Below are positions 31,297 through 40,592 of a stretch of DNA of 53,402 nt, piece after piece (the first letter of the stretch is position 1; every line of letters begins with the position of its first letter). This DNA comes from Pseudomonas sp. GM49 (lineage in GTDB: Bacteria; Pseudomonadota; Gammaproteobacteria; Pseudomonadales; Pseudomonadaceae): assembly GCF_000282355.1 (NCBI RefSeq), contig NZ_AKJL01000163.1, positions 1-53,402 of the forward strand, in the 5' to 3' direction. The translations under genes were made by a program, and so were the position numbers. The notes under the pieces were generated by a model. The model saw only the letters and a list, made by a program, of their open reading frames with translations, made no database searches and was not told the origin of the DNA.

Positions 31297-31731
31297 TTAA
31301 CGTTTTGCACGAACATTCTCTTTGAACACACAGGCTCGCGCCTCTTTGCTATCGCAGTAATACTGACCATACCATTCCTCCCATGGCCCACTGGTATCAA
31401 TACTTACGACAGTGCCCTCTCGCTTGTACCTCATATCCAGTTCGCCTCCATTCTTCAGCATGTAACCGCAACGCAGAATTTCACCGGCGACAGTACCGCC
31501 CTCGGCCGTTATGCGAGGTGCGAATATCGCCAGTTCGAAATCACCAACCGGCCCACGCCCCGCTTGCGAAACACCGTACCATTCCCCGTCGCCACTTGCT
31601 GTCGGGGCTTTATAGGCACCAGCTGCCAACTCCTTGATGTCAGCAGGGCTTGGGCAGTACTCGGTCACATTTGCCAAAGCCTGACCGGACACCAGAAACG
31701 ATACGCACATCAACAACTGTTTAACTTTCAT
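31297..31731 (-). CDS. Secreted DUF3757 family protein
   Basis: A 144-residue exported protein. The signal peptide MKVKQLLMCVSFLVSGQALA is followed by a mature domain of the DUF3757 type: TEYCPSPADIKEL, then GEWYGVSQAG, ILRCGYMLKN and a C-terminal YYCDSKEARACVF. Four cysteines suggest two disulfides in the periplasm. Function unknown. The ATG at 31731 follows AGGGATG. Base composition is clearly AT-richer than its neighbours, and the gene lies between an HU relic and the intact HU gene, which suggests insertion or transfer. Upstream, 31732-31985 has no other gene, only a possible REP fragment (TGTAGGAGCG at 31844-31853). Confidence 0.8.
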   Translation of the reverse strand: MKVKQLLMCVSFLVSGQALANVTEYCPSPADIKELAAGAYKAPTASGDGEWYGVSQAGRGPVGDFELAIFAPRITAEGGTVAGEILRCGYMLKNGGELDMRYKREGTVVSIDTSGPWEEWYGQYYCDSKEARACVFKENVRAKR

Positions 31732-31985
31732 AAAATCATCCCTGTAACCAGCAACTGAAATTTGGTTTTGGCTTTTTACGCAAAGCCGAGCGCTACGCCT
31801 TATTGATACTACCGACCCAAGGCGCACACTCAACTATCAGTTCTGTAGGAGCGTTCGCTTTATACAGAGAGAAAAGTTCAATTCAGCGCAAACAGCTATT
31901 CCTGTCAGGTGCGCAGGTAACAACTACTTTCAAACAAAGGAATTATCCCAACAATTTACCTTGCGTAAATCGTTATAACGCCCAC

Positions 31986-32027
31986 AAAAAAACCGTGCCC
32001 GGATCGCTCCGGCGCACGGTTTTTTTT
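31986..32027 (-). terminator. Terminator of the HU gene
   Basis: AAAAAAACCGTGC pairs with GCACGGTTTTTTT around a short GC-rich loop, just downstream of the HU stop; strong on the minus strand. Confidence 0.93.
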
Positions 32028-32035
32028 AACAAGTC

Positions 32036-32317
32036 TTACTTGTTGACAGCGTCGGTCAGGCCTTTGGCCACAACCAGCTTGATCACTTTCTTGGCAGCGA
32101 TTTCGATGGCAGCGCCAGTCGAAGGGTTGCGGCCGGTACGGGCAGGGCGCTCAGTCACTTTCAGTTTGCCGATACCTGGCAGAGTGATTTCGCCGCCATT
32201 TTCCAGCTGATCGGCAACGATTTGGCCCAGTTGGTCCAGAGCGTTACGCGCGGTGGTTTTCGGCGCGTCGATAGCTTCAGCGATGTCGGCGATCAGTTGG
32301 TCTTTAGTAAGAGCCAT
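32036..32317 (-). CDS. HU-family DNA-binding protein (HupN-like)
   Basis: A 93-residue histone-like protein that bends and compacts DNA as a dimer. MALTKDQLIADIAEAIDAPK opens the helical part; LPGIGKLKVTERPARTGRNPSTG is the DNA-binding arm with the proline that intercalates (RNPSTG). It closes with IAAKKVIKLVVAKGL. It resembles the third HU paralogue of Pseudomonas (HupN) rather than HupA/HupB, but this was not tested by alignment. Promoter and ndpA promoter must share the 32318-32713 gap, where no gene is supported. Confidence 0.93.
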   Translation of the reverse strand: MALTKDQLIADIAEAIDAPKTTARNALDQLGQIVADQLENGGEITLPGIGKLKVTERPARTGRNPSTGAAIEIAAKKVIKLVVAKGLTDAVNK

Positions 32318-32713
32318 TTAGTGTTCCTTCCCTATCAAATTCATATGGATTGCAGAGTGCAATGTCAGCTATCGAGCCCGATCTTCTGGATCTGGCACCC
32401 TCGGCCAAATAACCTCGGGATCGGGGTTATAGATACCGAAATCAGGGTTTGGTTCGACCTGACAAATGCTGACTGCACGCTTAACGCAGTGACTTCGCGC
32501 AAGACCGGGCAAAGCTAGCACACAGACGTGGAAATATCCGCCTCTAGCTACCCATTTGGTCAGCTTTATTGTGCTAAAACCGTAAAAAACTGCATAAGCG
32601 CCGTCGGTCGCCCGACAATTGCCCTTCGCACCGCGCCAAAACCAGTGGTTGCGGTACACTGAGCGCTTTTTCGGGGGAGCACGCCCTCCTCTCTTCATTC
32701 AGCCGAGAAGCCC

Positions 32714-33718
32714 ATGCCGATCCGTCATTGCATCGTCCACCTGATCGACAAAAAACCCGACGGCACACCCGCAGTTCTCCACGCTCGTGACTCTGAACTG
32801 GCTGAGTCCGCGGCCATCGAGAACATGCTCGCCGACCTCAACGAAAGCTATAACGCCAAACAGGGCAAAGCCTGGGGCCTGTTTCATCCCGAGTCCGGGG
32901 CCTTTCCATTCAGCGGCTGGCTGAAGGAATACTTCGAGGGTGGCAAGGACTTCACGGCGTTCAGCCGAGTGGCGGTGGAGCATCTGCAAAAGCTGATGGA
33001 AGAGTCCAACCTCTCGGTCGGTGGCCACGTACTGTTCGCGCACTACCAGCAAGGCATGACCGATTACCTGGCCATCGCCCTGCTGCACCACAGCGAAGGC
33101 GTCGCGGTGACCGATCAACTGGACGTGACCCCTTCCCGTCACCTGGATTTGGGCCAGTTGCACCTCGCGGCGCGGATCAACGTGTCCGAGTGGCAGAACA
33201 ACAAGCAGTCCAAGCAGTACATTTCGTTCATCAAAGGCAAGAACGGCAAAAAGGTTTCGGAGTATTTCCGCGACTTCATCGGCTGCCAGGAGGGCGTCGA
33301 CGGCCCAGGTGAAACCCGCACCCTGCTCAAGGCCTTCAGTGATTTCGTCGAAAGCGAAGACCTGCCGGAAGACGACGCCCGCGAGAAGACCAAGACCCTG
33401 GTGGATTACGCCAGCAGCCAGGCCAAACTTGGTGAGCCGATGGGCCTGGAAGAGTTGTCGGGCCTGATCGACGAAGAACGCCCGAAAGCTTTCTACGACC
33501 ACATCCGCAACAAGGACTATGGCCTCTCGCCGGAAATCCCGGCTGATAAACGCACCCTGAACCAGTTCCGCCGATTCACTGGCCGCGCCGAAGGCCTGTC
33601 GATCAGTTTCGAAGCGCACCTGTTGGGTTCGAAGATCGAGTACGACGAAGAAGCCGGCACGTTGATTATCAAGGGCCTGCCCACTTCGCTCACCGATCAG
33701 CTGAAGCGTCGCAACTGA
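32714..33718 (+). CDS. ndpA: Nucleoid-associated protein NdpA (YejK family)
   Basis: A 334-residue protein of the 37-kDa nucleoid-associated family, which binds double-stranded DNA in the nucleoid; its precise role is unclear. [20 protein letters not shown] at the N-terminus is characteristic, as are [21 protein letters not shown] and the central [18 protein letters not shown]. It is divergent from the HU gene, so two nucleoid proteins share one control region. Its stop overlaps the start of the glutaredoxin gene by one base, indicating coupling. Confidence 0.94.
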   Translation: MPIRHCIVHLIDKKPDGTPAVLHARDSELAESAAIENMLADLNESYNAKQGKAWGLFHPESGAFPFSGWLKEYFEGGKDFTAFSRVAVEHLQKLMEESNLSVGGHVLFAHYQQGMTDYLAIALLHHSEGVAVTDQLDVTPSRHLDLGQLHLAARINVSEWQNNKQSKQYISFIKGKNGKKVSEYFRDFIGCQEGVDGPGETRTLLKAFSDFVESEDLPEDDAREKTKTLVDYASSQAKLGEPMGLEELSGLIDEERPKAFYDHIRNKDYGLSPEIPADKRTLNQFRRFTGRAEGLSISFEAHLLGSKIEYDEEAGTLIIKGLPTSLTDQLKRRN

Positions 33719-34068
33719 TGCTCGGCGGCGTACTGAAAAAATGCCTGCTGATCCTGCTGGTGGTCGTGGTTTATCAGAACTGGGGCAAGATCGAGCGGGT
33801 GTTCAATCCATCGCAAGTGGTGTCTGCGCAGACGCAGGCCCAGGCCGACGTCGTGCTCTACGCCACCGAATGGTGTGGCTACTGCAAGCTGACCCGGCGC
33901 TTTCTCGATCAGAAAGGTATTCCGTACAAGGAATTCGATATCGAGAAAGATGCCGTCGCGCGCAAGGACTATGAAGCCTTGGGTGGCGCAGGAATTCCGA
34001 TCATCGATGTAAACGGAACCCTGATTCGCGGGTATGACCCGGATGCGATTCTGGCTGCGTTGAATTAA
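33718..34068 (+). CDS. Membrane-anchored glutaredoxin family protein
   Basis: A 116-residue protein with an N-terminal hydrophobic anchor (about 5-20, LKKCLLILLVVVVY), a short linker, then a glutaredoxin fold (about 43-115). The active site is WCGYC in YATEWCGYCKLTRRF. The cis-proline is in GAGIPIIDVNGTLIRGYD. A signal anchor would put the redox domain in the periplasm. The ATG overlaps the ndpA stop (TGATG). Possible role: reducing periplasmic disulfides; the partner is unknown. Confidence 0.88.
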   Translation: MLGGVLKKCLLILLVVVVYQNWGKIERVFNPSQVVSAQTQAQADVVLYATEWCGYCKLTRRFLDQKGIPYKEFDIEKDAVARKDYEALGGAGIPIIDVNGTLIRGYDPDAILAALN

Positions 34069-34069
34069 C

Positions 34070-34159
34070 TGTGGGAGCGAGCTTGCTCGCGATGAGGCCA
34101 ACGCAGCCAACAATCTTGTTGAATGTCAGTCCGCCATCGCGAGCAAGCTCGCTCCCACA
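34070..34159. repeat. REPIN
   Basis: GTGGGAGCGAGCTTGCTCGC and its inverse GCGAGCAAGCTCGCTCCCAC flank about 50 bases between the convergent glutaredoxin and GST genes. Confidence 0.9.
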
Positions 34160-34168
34160 AGGTTTTTT

Positions 34169-35104
34169 TCAGCAGGCTTCGATCCGGAAACCTAACCGCG
34201 GGAAGTGCACATGCACCACACCGCCGCGCTCGTCCTCTCGCCGTACAATCAGCTCTTCGCGGCCGGCAAACAACAACTCCCCCGCCACCGGATCAACGCC
34301 GTAGTCCGTGGCTGCGATCACCACCTGCTGCCCCGCCGTGAATCCATTCGGATCGACGAATTGCTCATCGGGCAATGCCGCTGGCGTGGACGTGCGCGCC
34401 ACCTCCAGCGCCTCCTCGGACGTCATCTCGCTGGATGCACCGTGACCGAAGCCCAGCACTCGCGCATGCCACGCACTGACCGCCGGATAAGCATCGACCA
34501 GCGGTGCAGTGACCGGCGTGGCCTTGAGGAACCACAGTGAGTGCGCCAGGGCAAAGTCGGCAATCGACGGTTCACCGAACAGGAAATCACCCTCTTCGCG
34601 CTGCAACTGCAACTCCAGGCGCGACATGAACGTTGGCCACTGATGTTTGGCCTGCTCGGTGGACAGTTTTGTCGCGCTACCACCACTGAACAAACCGGCA
34701 CGGTCGGCCAGAAACGCCTTGATCGCTTCCGGCGACAGATTGCCAAAGCGCACCGCTATCGATTCCGGCTGGAACACCAGGCTGACCGCATGCTGGAACA
34801 CCACCGAATCGGCCCAAGCTGCAAACGACGCGGCGATCATTTCCTGACCTTCCGGGAAAAACGCCGGCAAGGCTTTTTCCTGTTCCAGTCGCCGGGCAAT
34901 CAATGCCGTGTCGCAATAAATATCTGCACCGATCTGCAACACCGGTGTCTTGCGGTAGCCACCGGTCAGCGCCGTGAGATCCGGTTTTGGCATCACTGGT
35001 GAAATCTTCACCGAGCGCCAGGACAAGCCCTTGAAGCCCAGCAGCAGGCGGGCCTTCTCGGCAAAGGGGGACGTCGGGTAATGATGCAGAATCAACTCGG
35101 ACAT
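34169..35104 (-). CDS. Glutathione S-transferase family protein with C-terminal extension
   Basis: A 311-residue protein. The N-terminal thioredoxin-like GST domain (about 1-80) has HHYPTSPFAEKARLLL and YRKTPVLQIG with the cis-proline, then DTALIARRLE. The helical GST C-domain (about 85-215) has GEPSIADFALAHSLWFL. About 80 further residues (about 230-311) follow that standard GSTs lack; they look beta-rich (FTAGQQVVIAATDYGVDP, VRREDERGGVVHVHFPR). A serine or proline-serine pair near S12 may serve as the activating residue. Substrate unknown. The ATG at 35104 follows GGAG. Confidence 0.87.
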   Translation of the reverse strand: MSELILHHYPTSPFAEKARLLLGFKGLSWRSVKISPVMPKPDLTALTGGYRKTPVLQIGADIYCDTALIARRLEQEKALPAFFPEGQEMIAASFAAWADSVVFQHAVSLVFQPESIAVRFGNLSPEAIKAFLADRAGLFSGGSATKLSTEQAKHQWPTFMSRLELQLQREEGDFLFGEPSIADFALAHSLWFLKATPVTAPLVDAYPAVSAWHARVLGFGHGASSEMTSEEALEVARTSTPAALPDEQFVDPNGFTAGQQVVIAATDYGVDPVAGELLFAGREELIVRREDERGGVVHVHFPRLGFRIEAC

Positions 35105-35192
35105 GCTCGGCTCCGCCGCAAGGATCAGGAGCCAGCAGCTTAGCGCGCAATCACTTGGCAGCCTACAGATCTGCCTGATGGGAACCGATCAG

Positions 35193-35513
35193 TCAGAGTG
35201 ATAAGTCTGAGGTGGCGTTCGCTGCGTTCGCCACCAGGCATTCCTTGGCGCTCTTCTTGAGTTTTTTGATCAGCCGTTCCTGACGCAACGCATCGCTTTT
35301 GTCGCGACAGCGTTCTGTGTAGACCAGAGCCATGGCAGGGCTGGAGAGAAAGAATCGTGCGCCCTTGCCGCTTTGATGCTTGGCGAAGCGGCGCACGGGA
35401 TCATCGCTGATCCCGCAGTAGAGCGAACCGTTGGCCGCGCGAACGAGGTAGACGAACCAGGTTTTGCTCGCGGGTGTTTCGGCGTCAATCGGGCTTTCGC
35501 TGAGGGTGGTCAC
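35193..35513 (-). CDS. GIY-YIG nuclease family protein
   Basis: A 106-residue protein of the small stand-alone GIY-YIG group (UPF0213/YhbQ-like). The signature is split as WFVYLV and SLYCGIS; the conserved arginine follows in [11 protein letters not shown] and the catalytic glutamate in [11 protein letters not shown]. Relatives have been linked to DNA repair but most are uncharacterised. The start is GTG at 35513 with no clear Shine-Dalgarno; the first 17 residues are not conserved in family terms, so the true start could be later. Confidence 0.85.
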   Translation of the reverse strand: MTTLSESPIDAETPASKTWFVYLVRAANGSLYCGISDDPVRRFAKHQSGKGARFFLSSPAMALVYTERCRDKSDALRQERLIKKLKKSAKECLVANAANATSDLSL

Positions 35514-35553
35514 GTAACGATCAGGGCTTGAAGGAAAACAAGCCGCGATCTTA

Positions 35554-36024
35554 TCAGCGACTGGCCTGGAATGCCTTCAGGCCCTTCAATGCCTGTGCGC
35601 GAACGGCGTTGCGCACCAGCGGCGTCCAGCCCAGCAACAGGCCTTTGAAACCCAACGCCTGACGCGACCAGGTCCATAGATCGAAACTGTCGTGATGTTC
35701 GCAAATCTTGCCGTCACGGAAGATGAAACGCGCCTGGATATCGTTGACCACGGTGTTGCCGGTCTGGCTGAACAGATAGGTCGCGACCCAATGGGCACCG
35801 CCGGTGCGCTCGTCGGCGTGAACATGATCGAAGGTCAGGGAAAAGTCCTTGGCCCGAGTGGTCAGCATGCGCCACATGTCACTGGCATCACGACCGCGAA
35901 GCTCACCGAACGCCGGGTCGCTGAACACCACATCATCGGTGTAGCAGGAAGCCATGGCTTCGGCATCCAGGCGCTGGAAAGCCTGGTAGAAACGGGTGAT
36001 CAAGGCGCTATGGGCTTCACTCAA
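35554..36024 (-). CDS. NTF2/SnoaL-like protein
   Basis: A 156-residue cone-shaped NTF2-like fold protein. [21 protein letters not shown], then [20 protein letters not shown] and a late [21 protein letters not shown] are typical of the SnoaL-like group often annotated nuclear transport factor 2 family. Enzyme or binding role unknown. The best start is TTG at 36024, with GGGGAG seven bases upstream; no ATG fits as well. It is about 40 bp upstream of the GIY-YIG gene on the same strand. Confidence 0.85.
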   Translation of the reverse strand: MSEAHSALITRFYQAFQRLDAEAMASCYTDDVVFSDPAFGELRGRDASDMWRMLTTRAKDFSLTFDHVHADERTGGAHWVATYLFSQTGNTVVNDIQARFIFRDGKICEHHDSFDLWTWSRQALGFKGLLLGWTPLVRNAVRAQALKGLKAFQASR

Positions 36025-36144
36025 TTGCGGGCTCCCCTGGATTTACATAATGGCTGCGAAAGATTGCCTGCACGATAGTCTGCAAATGCATCGAACACTA
36101 TCGGCATTCATGACGAAAATAGCGCAATGACTATTCCCGTCATT

Positions 36145-36771
36145 TCAGTACGACATTCCGCTGTCCCGGGCGTAGGAAAAAAGATCAACGTCCGTGGAAA
36201 TACCCAGCCGGTGCATGGCCATGTTCTTTTGTTTGCTGATGGTCGACACGCTGCGTTTGAAGTGACTGGCGATTTCACTCACGGTCATGCCACTGGCGAG
36301 CATTCGGACCACTTCATGTTCCTTGGCTGACAGTGGCGACTCGTGAATCTGACTGCGGGTATTGACCAGCAACGTGCGCAGGGACTCGCTGAGGTAGCGG
36401 CGCCCTTCCTCCACCGCATTGATTGCCAACGGCAACTCCGTCGCCGATGCGGTTTTGGCAACGATGGCCTTCACCCCTTGAGCCAATGCAGCCCTTGCCG
36501 TCGCCACACTGGTAAACATCGTCACCAGAATAATCGGCAAGGCCGGGTAATGGCGTTGAATCGTACTCAACATTTTCAAGCCATCGGCCTGCTGTCCTCC
36601 CGGCATGGAGAAGTCAGTGATCAGCAGGTCGCAGGATGTGCTTGATAGCAGACTCATCAGGCTGTCGGCACTGTCGGCCTCGCCGACGATCACGCATCGT
36701 CGGCTAGCGTTGATGAGTATGCGCAGCCCGACACGAACGACGGAATGGTCGTCAGCAATTACGACTCGCAT
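36145..36771 (-). CDS. NarL/RcsB/FimZ-type response regulator
   Basis: A 208-residue two-component regulator. The receiver domain (1-120) has the acidic pair D7-D8, phospho-acceptor D53 in LLITDFSMPGG, T84 and K106. A LuxR-type helix-turn-helix (about 145-200) has LSAKEHEVVRMLASGMTVSEIASHF. Spacing and motifs resemble BvgA/RcsB/FimZ proteins that control fimbriae. The gene has an AGGAGGT Shine-Dalgarno and is divergent from the chaperone-usher operon that starts at 37230. No histidine kinase is adjacent. Control of the pilus operon is inferred from position. Confidence 0.9.
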   Translation of the reverse strand: MRVVIADDHSVVRVGLRILINASRRCVIVGEADSADSLMSLLSSTSCDLLITDFSMPGGQQADGLKMLSTIQRHYPALPIILVTMFTSVATARAALAQGVKAIVAKTASATELPLAINAVEEGRRYLSESLRTLLVNTRSQIHESPLSAKEHEVVRMLASGMTVSEIASHFKRSVSTISKQKNMAMHRLGISTDVDLFSYARDSGMSY

Positions 36772-36879
36772 TGTGGGATACCTCCTGCTTATGGCGCGAA
36801 GGCGCGGAAAATAGCGCCGTTCTTACCCCTTCTACAACGCCCCGAAAAAACCTCCAACGTCGCACCCTCAATGAATTCA

Positions 36880-36900
36880 ATGGGCTAACTCTTTGCCCAT
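36880..36900. promoter_or_regulatory. Inverted repeat in the pilus control region
   Basis: ATGGGC and GCCCAT face each other across 9 bases. A second pair, GGACTAC (about 36952-36958) and GTAGTCC (about 36991-36997), lies further right. The 36772-37229 gap is AT-richer than its surroundings and holds no supported gene, so it is probably the shared control region of regulator and pilus operon. Confidence 0.3.
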
Positions 36901-37229
36901 CTAACAAACAGATGGTTCCTACATTGCAGCGCGATGACGACTACGCGGGAGGACTACAACCAAAGGACTCCCCCGTTAGAAAACGCTACGTAGTCCGCAA
37001 CACTCTTTCATACACGCCTCTCTCTCTTTTCGTATTTGTTGCATTCCTCCCGCCTTACCTGCTCGCTAAGTTGTGGCCCGCCAAGCAGTCCTTCGTACCC
37101 GTACAGAACTGCGCTCACTCAGTGCCTGACCATCGAATACATGAACAAGACGCCAATGACCTTGCTCACGCAATCCCTGCGGTGCCTGTATTTCGAGCCA
37201 AGCCAACGGTCTTTTATCCGGGAACTTCA

Positions 37230-37964
37230 ATGAGAGACTTCAAGACAATGTTTTTGCAGCAGGTGCGCCGCTTGACCCATACGGGCATCGGTGCCTGCGT
37301 TCTGTTATGGACCGCACAGGTCCACGCCGACGGCATGGTGCCCGATACCTCCGTGGTCATCGTCAATGAGGCCAATGGGGAAACCGCTGTATCAGTGACC
37401 AACACCGACGCCACCCTGGCACTGCTACACGTCACCATCGAAGACATTCCCGAAGACACCGAGCCACTGGTGTTCGTGACGCCACCCTTGGCACGCGTTG
37501 AAGCCGCCAAGACGCAGTTGGTGCGCTTCATCCTGCAATCAGAAAAACCCCTGCTCACCCAGCGTTTGAAGCGGGTGATTTTTGAAGGCATCCCCCAAGG
37601 CAAATCTGCTCCCGAAGCCGGGCATGCCCGCGTGGGTGTGACGGTGCGCCAGAACCTGCCGATCATCCTTCACCCCGCAGGCCTGGCGCCCAACCGCACA
37701 CCGTGGACCGACCTGAAATGGTCGCTGCTGGATGGTCAACTGACCGTACGCAACGAAACACCTTATGTCGTACGCCTGGCTCAGGCGGTACAACTGCTGC
37801 CTTCCGGGGGCGGTGCAACGCTACCGCGAACCTATGTGCTGCCTGGTGAGCACATCAGTGTTTCGGTACCGGCAAAGGCTGCCACCCAGGTTCGAATTCA
37901 TCCCGCGACCGTCTATGGCTTTGCCGTGCCTCCCTATGACGCACCGCTCACGCCCCAGAGCTGA
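37230..37964 (+). CDS. Periplasmic pilus assembly chaperone (PapD family)
   Basis: A 244-residue chaperone with a signal peptide (about 1-34, ending VHADG). The first Ig-like domain contains SVVIVNEANGETAVSVTN and LVFVTPPLARVEAAKTQLVRF; the second follows VTVRQNLPIILHPAGLAP, the conserved linker of the family. The F1-G1 loop ends FEGIPQ. It delivers pilin subunits to the usher by donor-strand complementation. Start chosen at 37230 behind CGGGA; in-frame codons back to 36771 carry no conserved sequence. First gene of the operon, 134 bp before the chosen usher start. Confidence 0.92.
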   Translation: MRDFKTMFLQQVRRLTHTGIGACVLLWTAQVHADGMVPDTSVVIVNEANGETAVSVTNTDATLALLHVTIEDIPEDTEPLVFVTPPLARVEAAKTQLVRFILQSEKPLLTQRLKRVIFEGIPQGKSAPEAGHARVGVTVRQNLPIILHPAGLAPNRTPWTDLKWSLLDGQLTVRNETPYVVRLAQAVQLLPSGGGATLPRTYVLPGEHISVSVPAKAATQVRIHPATVYGFAVPPYDAPLTPQS

Positions 37965-38098
37965 CACCACCGATAGCGCCGCACAGGGAAGAGCAGACGC
38001 AGACATTTCAACGTGACGGCCTGTTTTGCCGTCGCTACATGCGTAACGGAAGCCGTAGCGGATTAAGCCGGCGCCCAGACATAACCCAAGTGAACCTC

Positions 38099-40582
38099 AT
38101 GAACACCGTATTGAAATACCGTGATGGCGAAGCCATGCCTGCGATTCGGTCGGCCAGCACGTCCCCTTATCTGTCGCGGGTTCGGACCGGCATGGTGCTA
38201 CTGCTGAGCAACGTGCTGATAGGGCTCGAAGCCAATGCCGAAGATCTCAATGCTGCTGCGTTGCTGACCTCCTTTGACCAGAAAATGCTGAGTCAACGCG
38301 GTATCGACCCCAGTCTCGCCACCCTGCTGCTGACTGCTCCGAGCTTCACCGCTGGCCGACATCCGATCACCCTCACGGTCAATGGTCTGCGCCGTGGCCG
38401 AGTGGACGTCACATTCAATCGGGAAGGCGACTTGTGCTTTGACCGTGCCCTGCTCGATGCGGCAAACCTGACCGTGCCTTCAATTCCGGTCAACGACAAA
38501 GGCTGTTTCGATGTGCTCGCCACCTGGCCGCAGTCCCGAATCGAACAGGATCCAGCCAACCTCGGACTGTCATTGATAGTGCCCACCCAGGCGATACGTC
38601 CGACAGTCCGGGATATCTCGGGTTATCAAACCGGAGGCATCGCCGGGTTACTCAACTACGACGTCAACAGCCTTCACAGCCAATACGGCAATCAATCGAA
38701 CCGCTACCTCTCAGCCAATACCGAAGTCGGTTTCAATGCCGGAGACTGGATTGTGCGCAGTCGTCAGGTGCAGACCTGGCAGAACGATGTGTCCCGCACC
38801 ACTCACCTGGCGGCTTACACCCAGCGCACCTTTGCCAGCCATGAGACGGTGCTTCAAGCGGGTCAGGTCAATCTCTACAACCCGGTACTGGCCGGCGCGC
38901 AGATCACCGGCGTGCAAGTCATGACCGAGCAGGCCCTGCAGGTGGAAGGCCAAAGCACTCCCATCGAAGGGATTGCCCAGAGCCAGGCTCAGGTCGAAAT
39001 TCGGCAGAACGGTTCGCTGATCCACTCGACAGTGGTGCCGGCCGGACCGTTTTCCCTGAGTAACGTACGTCGACTCAACAGTCGCTCCGATGTTGAAGTC
39101 ACCGTCAAGGAAGCGGATGGCAGCGAGCAACGCTTCACGGTACCCGTCGCCATGCTCGGTGTTGGCCTGCCGGCTCCCGGCTTTTCGTTGGCCGCCGGCC
39201 AGGTACGCAGTCTCGGCGCGGCACAAAGCGCCGAACCATGGGTGATCAGCGGCGGCTGGAGTGGAGCACTCAATCCGAATGTCCTGCTCAGCACCGGCGC
39301 CACAGGCGCCGCCGACTACCGTGCTGCGGGCACAGGCCTGAGCTTGCTGCCAGGGTCCGGCACGCAGATCCAGACCACCCTGCAAATGGCCGACACCAGC
39401 ACCCGCCAAGCCGACAGAGGGCTTCAGGCCGACCTGAATATTTCGCAACGTTTGGGTGAACAGTGGTCGATCAATGCCGCAACTTCGCACCGGACCTTTG
39501 GTTATCGCGAACTGTCGGAGGCGGTGATTGACACTCGATCGGAACGTAGCCAGTCGCGTTACCGCGATCAGCAAAGCTTGTCACTGGCCTGGTCAACTCC
39601 CGGGCTTGGCGCGTTCAGCAGTGGCTTCAGCCGCTCAACGACATTCGATGGGCAAAGCAGCAGCCGCGCCCTCGCGTCCTGGGGCACCAACATCAGAGGC
39701 GTGTCCATCTCGGCCACAGCGCAAAGGCAAGTCAGCGGTACACAGCGCAGCGATGACAGCGTTTACCTGAGCCTCAGTATTCCTCTAGGTGAAAACCGCC
39801 GGGCGCGCACCTGGGTGCGCAGTTCCGCTGGCGATTACCGCAGCGGTGTCGGCCTGAACGAGCAGGTCAACGATCAGTTGGGTTACCGGGTCGGCGTTGA
39901 GTACGACACACGAGACAAGCAAGTGCAGTCCTCGGCGGGGGTTTCCCTGCTGCCGCGTTACAGCCAATTGGACTTGAACTACACCCGCTCCGATGCCGAA
40001 CGCTCCAGCTACCAGGTTGGCGCGCGTGGCGGCATGGTGCTGCACGGCGACGGCTTGACGTTATCGCCATACCCCGTACGGGACACCTTCGCGCTGCTCT
40101 CGGTAGGTGATGCTAGTGCCATCAAAGTCTCGACCCCCAGCGGTCCGGTCTGGACCGATTGGCAAGGTCGAGCCGTGGTTCCCCAGCTGGCCGCCTATGG
40201 TCGCAGCCCGATAGAAGTCGACACCCGCTCGCTGCCGCGCAACCTCGATATCAACAACGGACTGGCCGTGGTTTCCGCGGGGCGCGGGGCCGTCGACAAG
40301 GTCGAATTCGGTATCACGCTGACCCGTCGTGCCTTGCTCAAAGTCACCACGGACAACGGTGCCCCTCTGCCCCGTGGCGCGACGGTAAGCACCGCAAACG
40401 GTGAGTTCGTCACGCTCGCTCAAGAAGGTGGACTGGTGTTTCTGCCCAACGTCCTCGACAACCGCGAGCTGTGGATAACCGCACCGGGGCTGGAGCGCTG
40501 CGAACTGCGCTTCGAACTGCCGGCCAAGGCCAATACCCAGGTGTATTACGAGACCGCCGCCGCCCAGTGCCGGACTCTTTAA
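38099..40582 (+). CDS. Fimbrial outer-membrane usher
   Basis: An 827-residue usher forming the outer-membrane gate for pilus assembly. A signal peptide (about 15-48, ending EANA) leads into the N-terminal subunit-recognition domain (VTFNREGDLCFDRALLD). The 24-strand barrel with plug follows (GVQVMTEQALQVEGQS, NGSLIHSTVVPAGPFSLSNV). The C-terminal domains contain GPVWTDWQGRAVVPQL and the cysteine pair ERCELRF and AAQCRTL. ATGs at 38039 and 38135 are alternatives; 38099 has a weak AAGTGA site. It ends 10 bp before the adhesin gene. Confidence 0.92.
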   Translation: MNTVLKYRDGEAMPAIRSASTSPYLSRVRTGMVLLLSNVLIGLEANAEDLNAAALLTSFDQKMLSQRGIDPSLATLLLTAPSFTAGRHPITLTVNGLRRGRVDVTFNREGDLCFDRALLDAANLTVPSIPVNDKGCFDVLATWPQSRIEQDPANLGLSLIVPTQAIRPTVRDISGYQTGGIAGLLNYDVNSLHSQYGNQSNRYLSANTEVGFNAGDWIVRSRQVQTWQNDVSRTTHLAAYTQRTFASHETVLQAGQVNLYNPVLAGAQITGVQVMTEQALQVEGQSTPIEGIAQSQAQVEIRQNGSLIHSTVVPAGPFSLSNVRRLNSRSDVEVTVKEADGSEQRFTVPVAMLGVGLPAPGFSLAAGQVRSLGAAQSAEPWVISGGWSGALNPNVLLSTGATGAADYRAAGTGLSLLPGSGTQIQTTLQMADTSTRQADRGLQADLNISQRLGEQWSINAATSHRTFGYRELSEAVIDTRSERSQSRYRDQQSLSLAWSTPGLGAFSSGFSRSTTFDGQSSSRALASWGTNIRGVSISATAQRQVSGTQRSDDSVYLSLSIPLGENRRARTWVRSSAGDYRSGVGLNEQVNDQLGYRVGVEYDTRDKQVQSSAGVSLLPRYSQLDLNYTRSDAERSSYQVGARGGMVLHGDGLTLSPYPVRDTFALLSVGDASAIKVSTPSGPVWTDWQGRAVVPQLAAYGRSPIEVDTRSLPRNLDINNGLAVVSAGRGAVDKVEFGITLTRRALLKVTTDNGAPLPRGATVSTANGEFVTLAQEGGLVFLPNVLDNRELWITAPGLERCELRFELPAKANTQVYYETAAAQCRTL

Positions 40583-40592
40583 GGATGACCTT

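Noticed and set aside
32369..32698. A 109-codon open frame on the minus strand between HU and ndpA
   Set aside because: No Shine-Dalgarno, no recognised family, and it covers the shared promoter region of two conserved genes.
36771..37229. N-terminal extension of the chaperone gene back to 36771
   Set aside because: The extension has no signal peptide or chaperone sequence, begins at the regulator start region, and the ATG at 37230 gives a normal exported chaperone.
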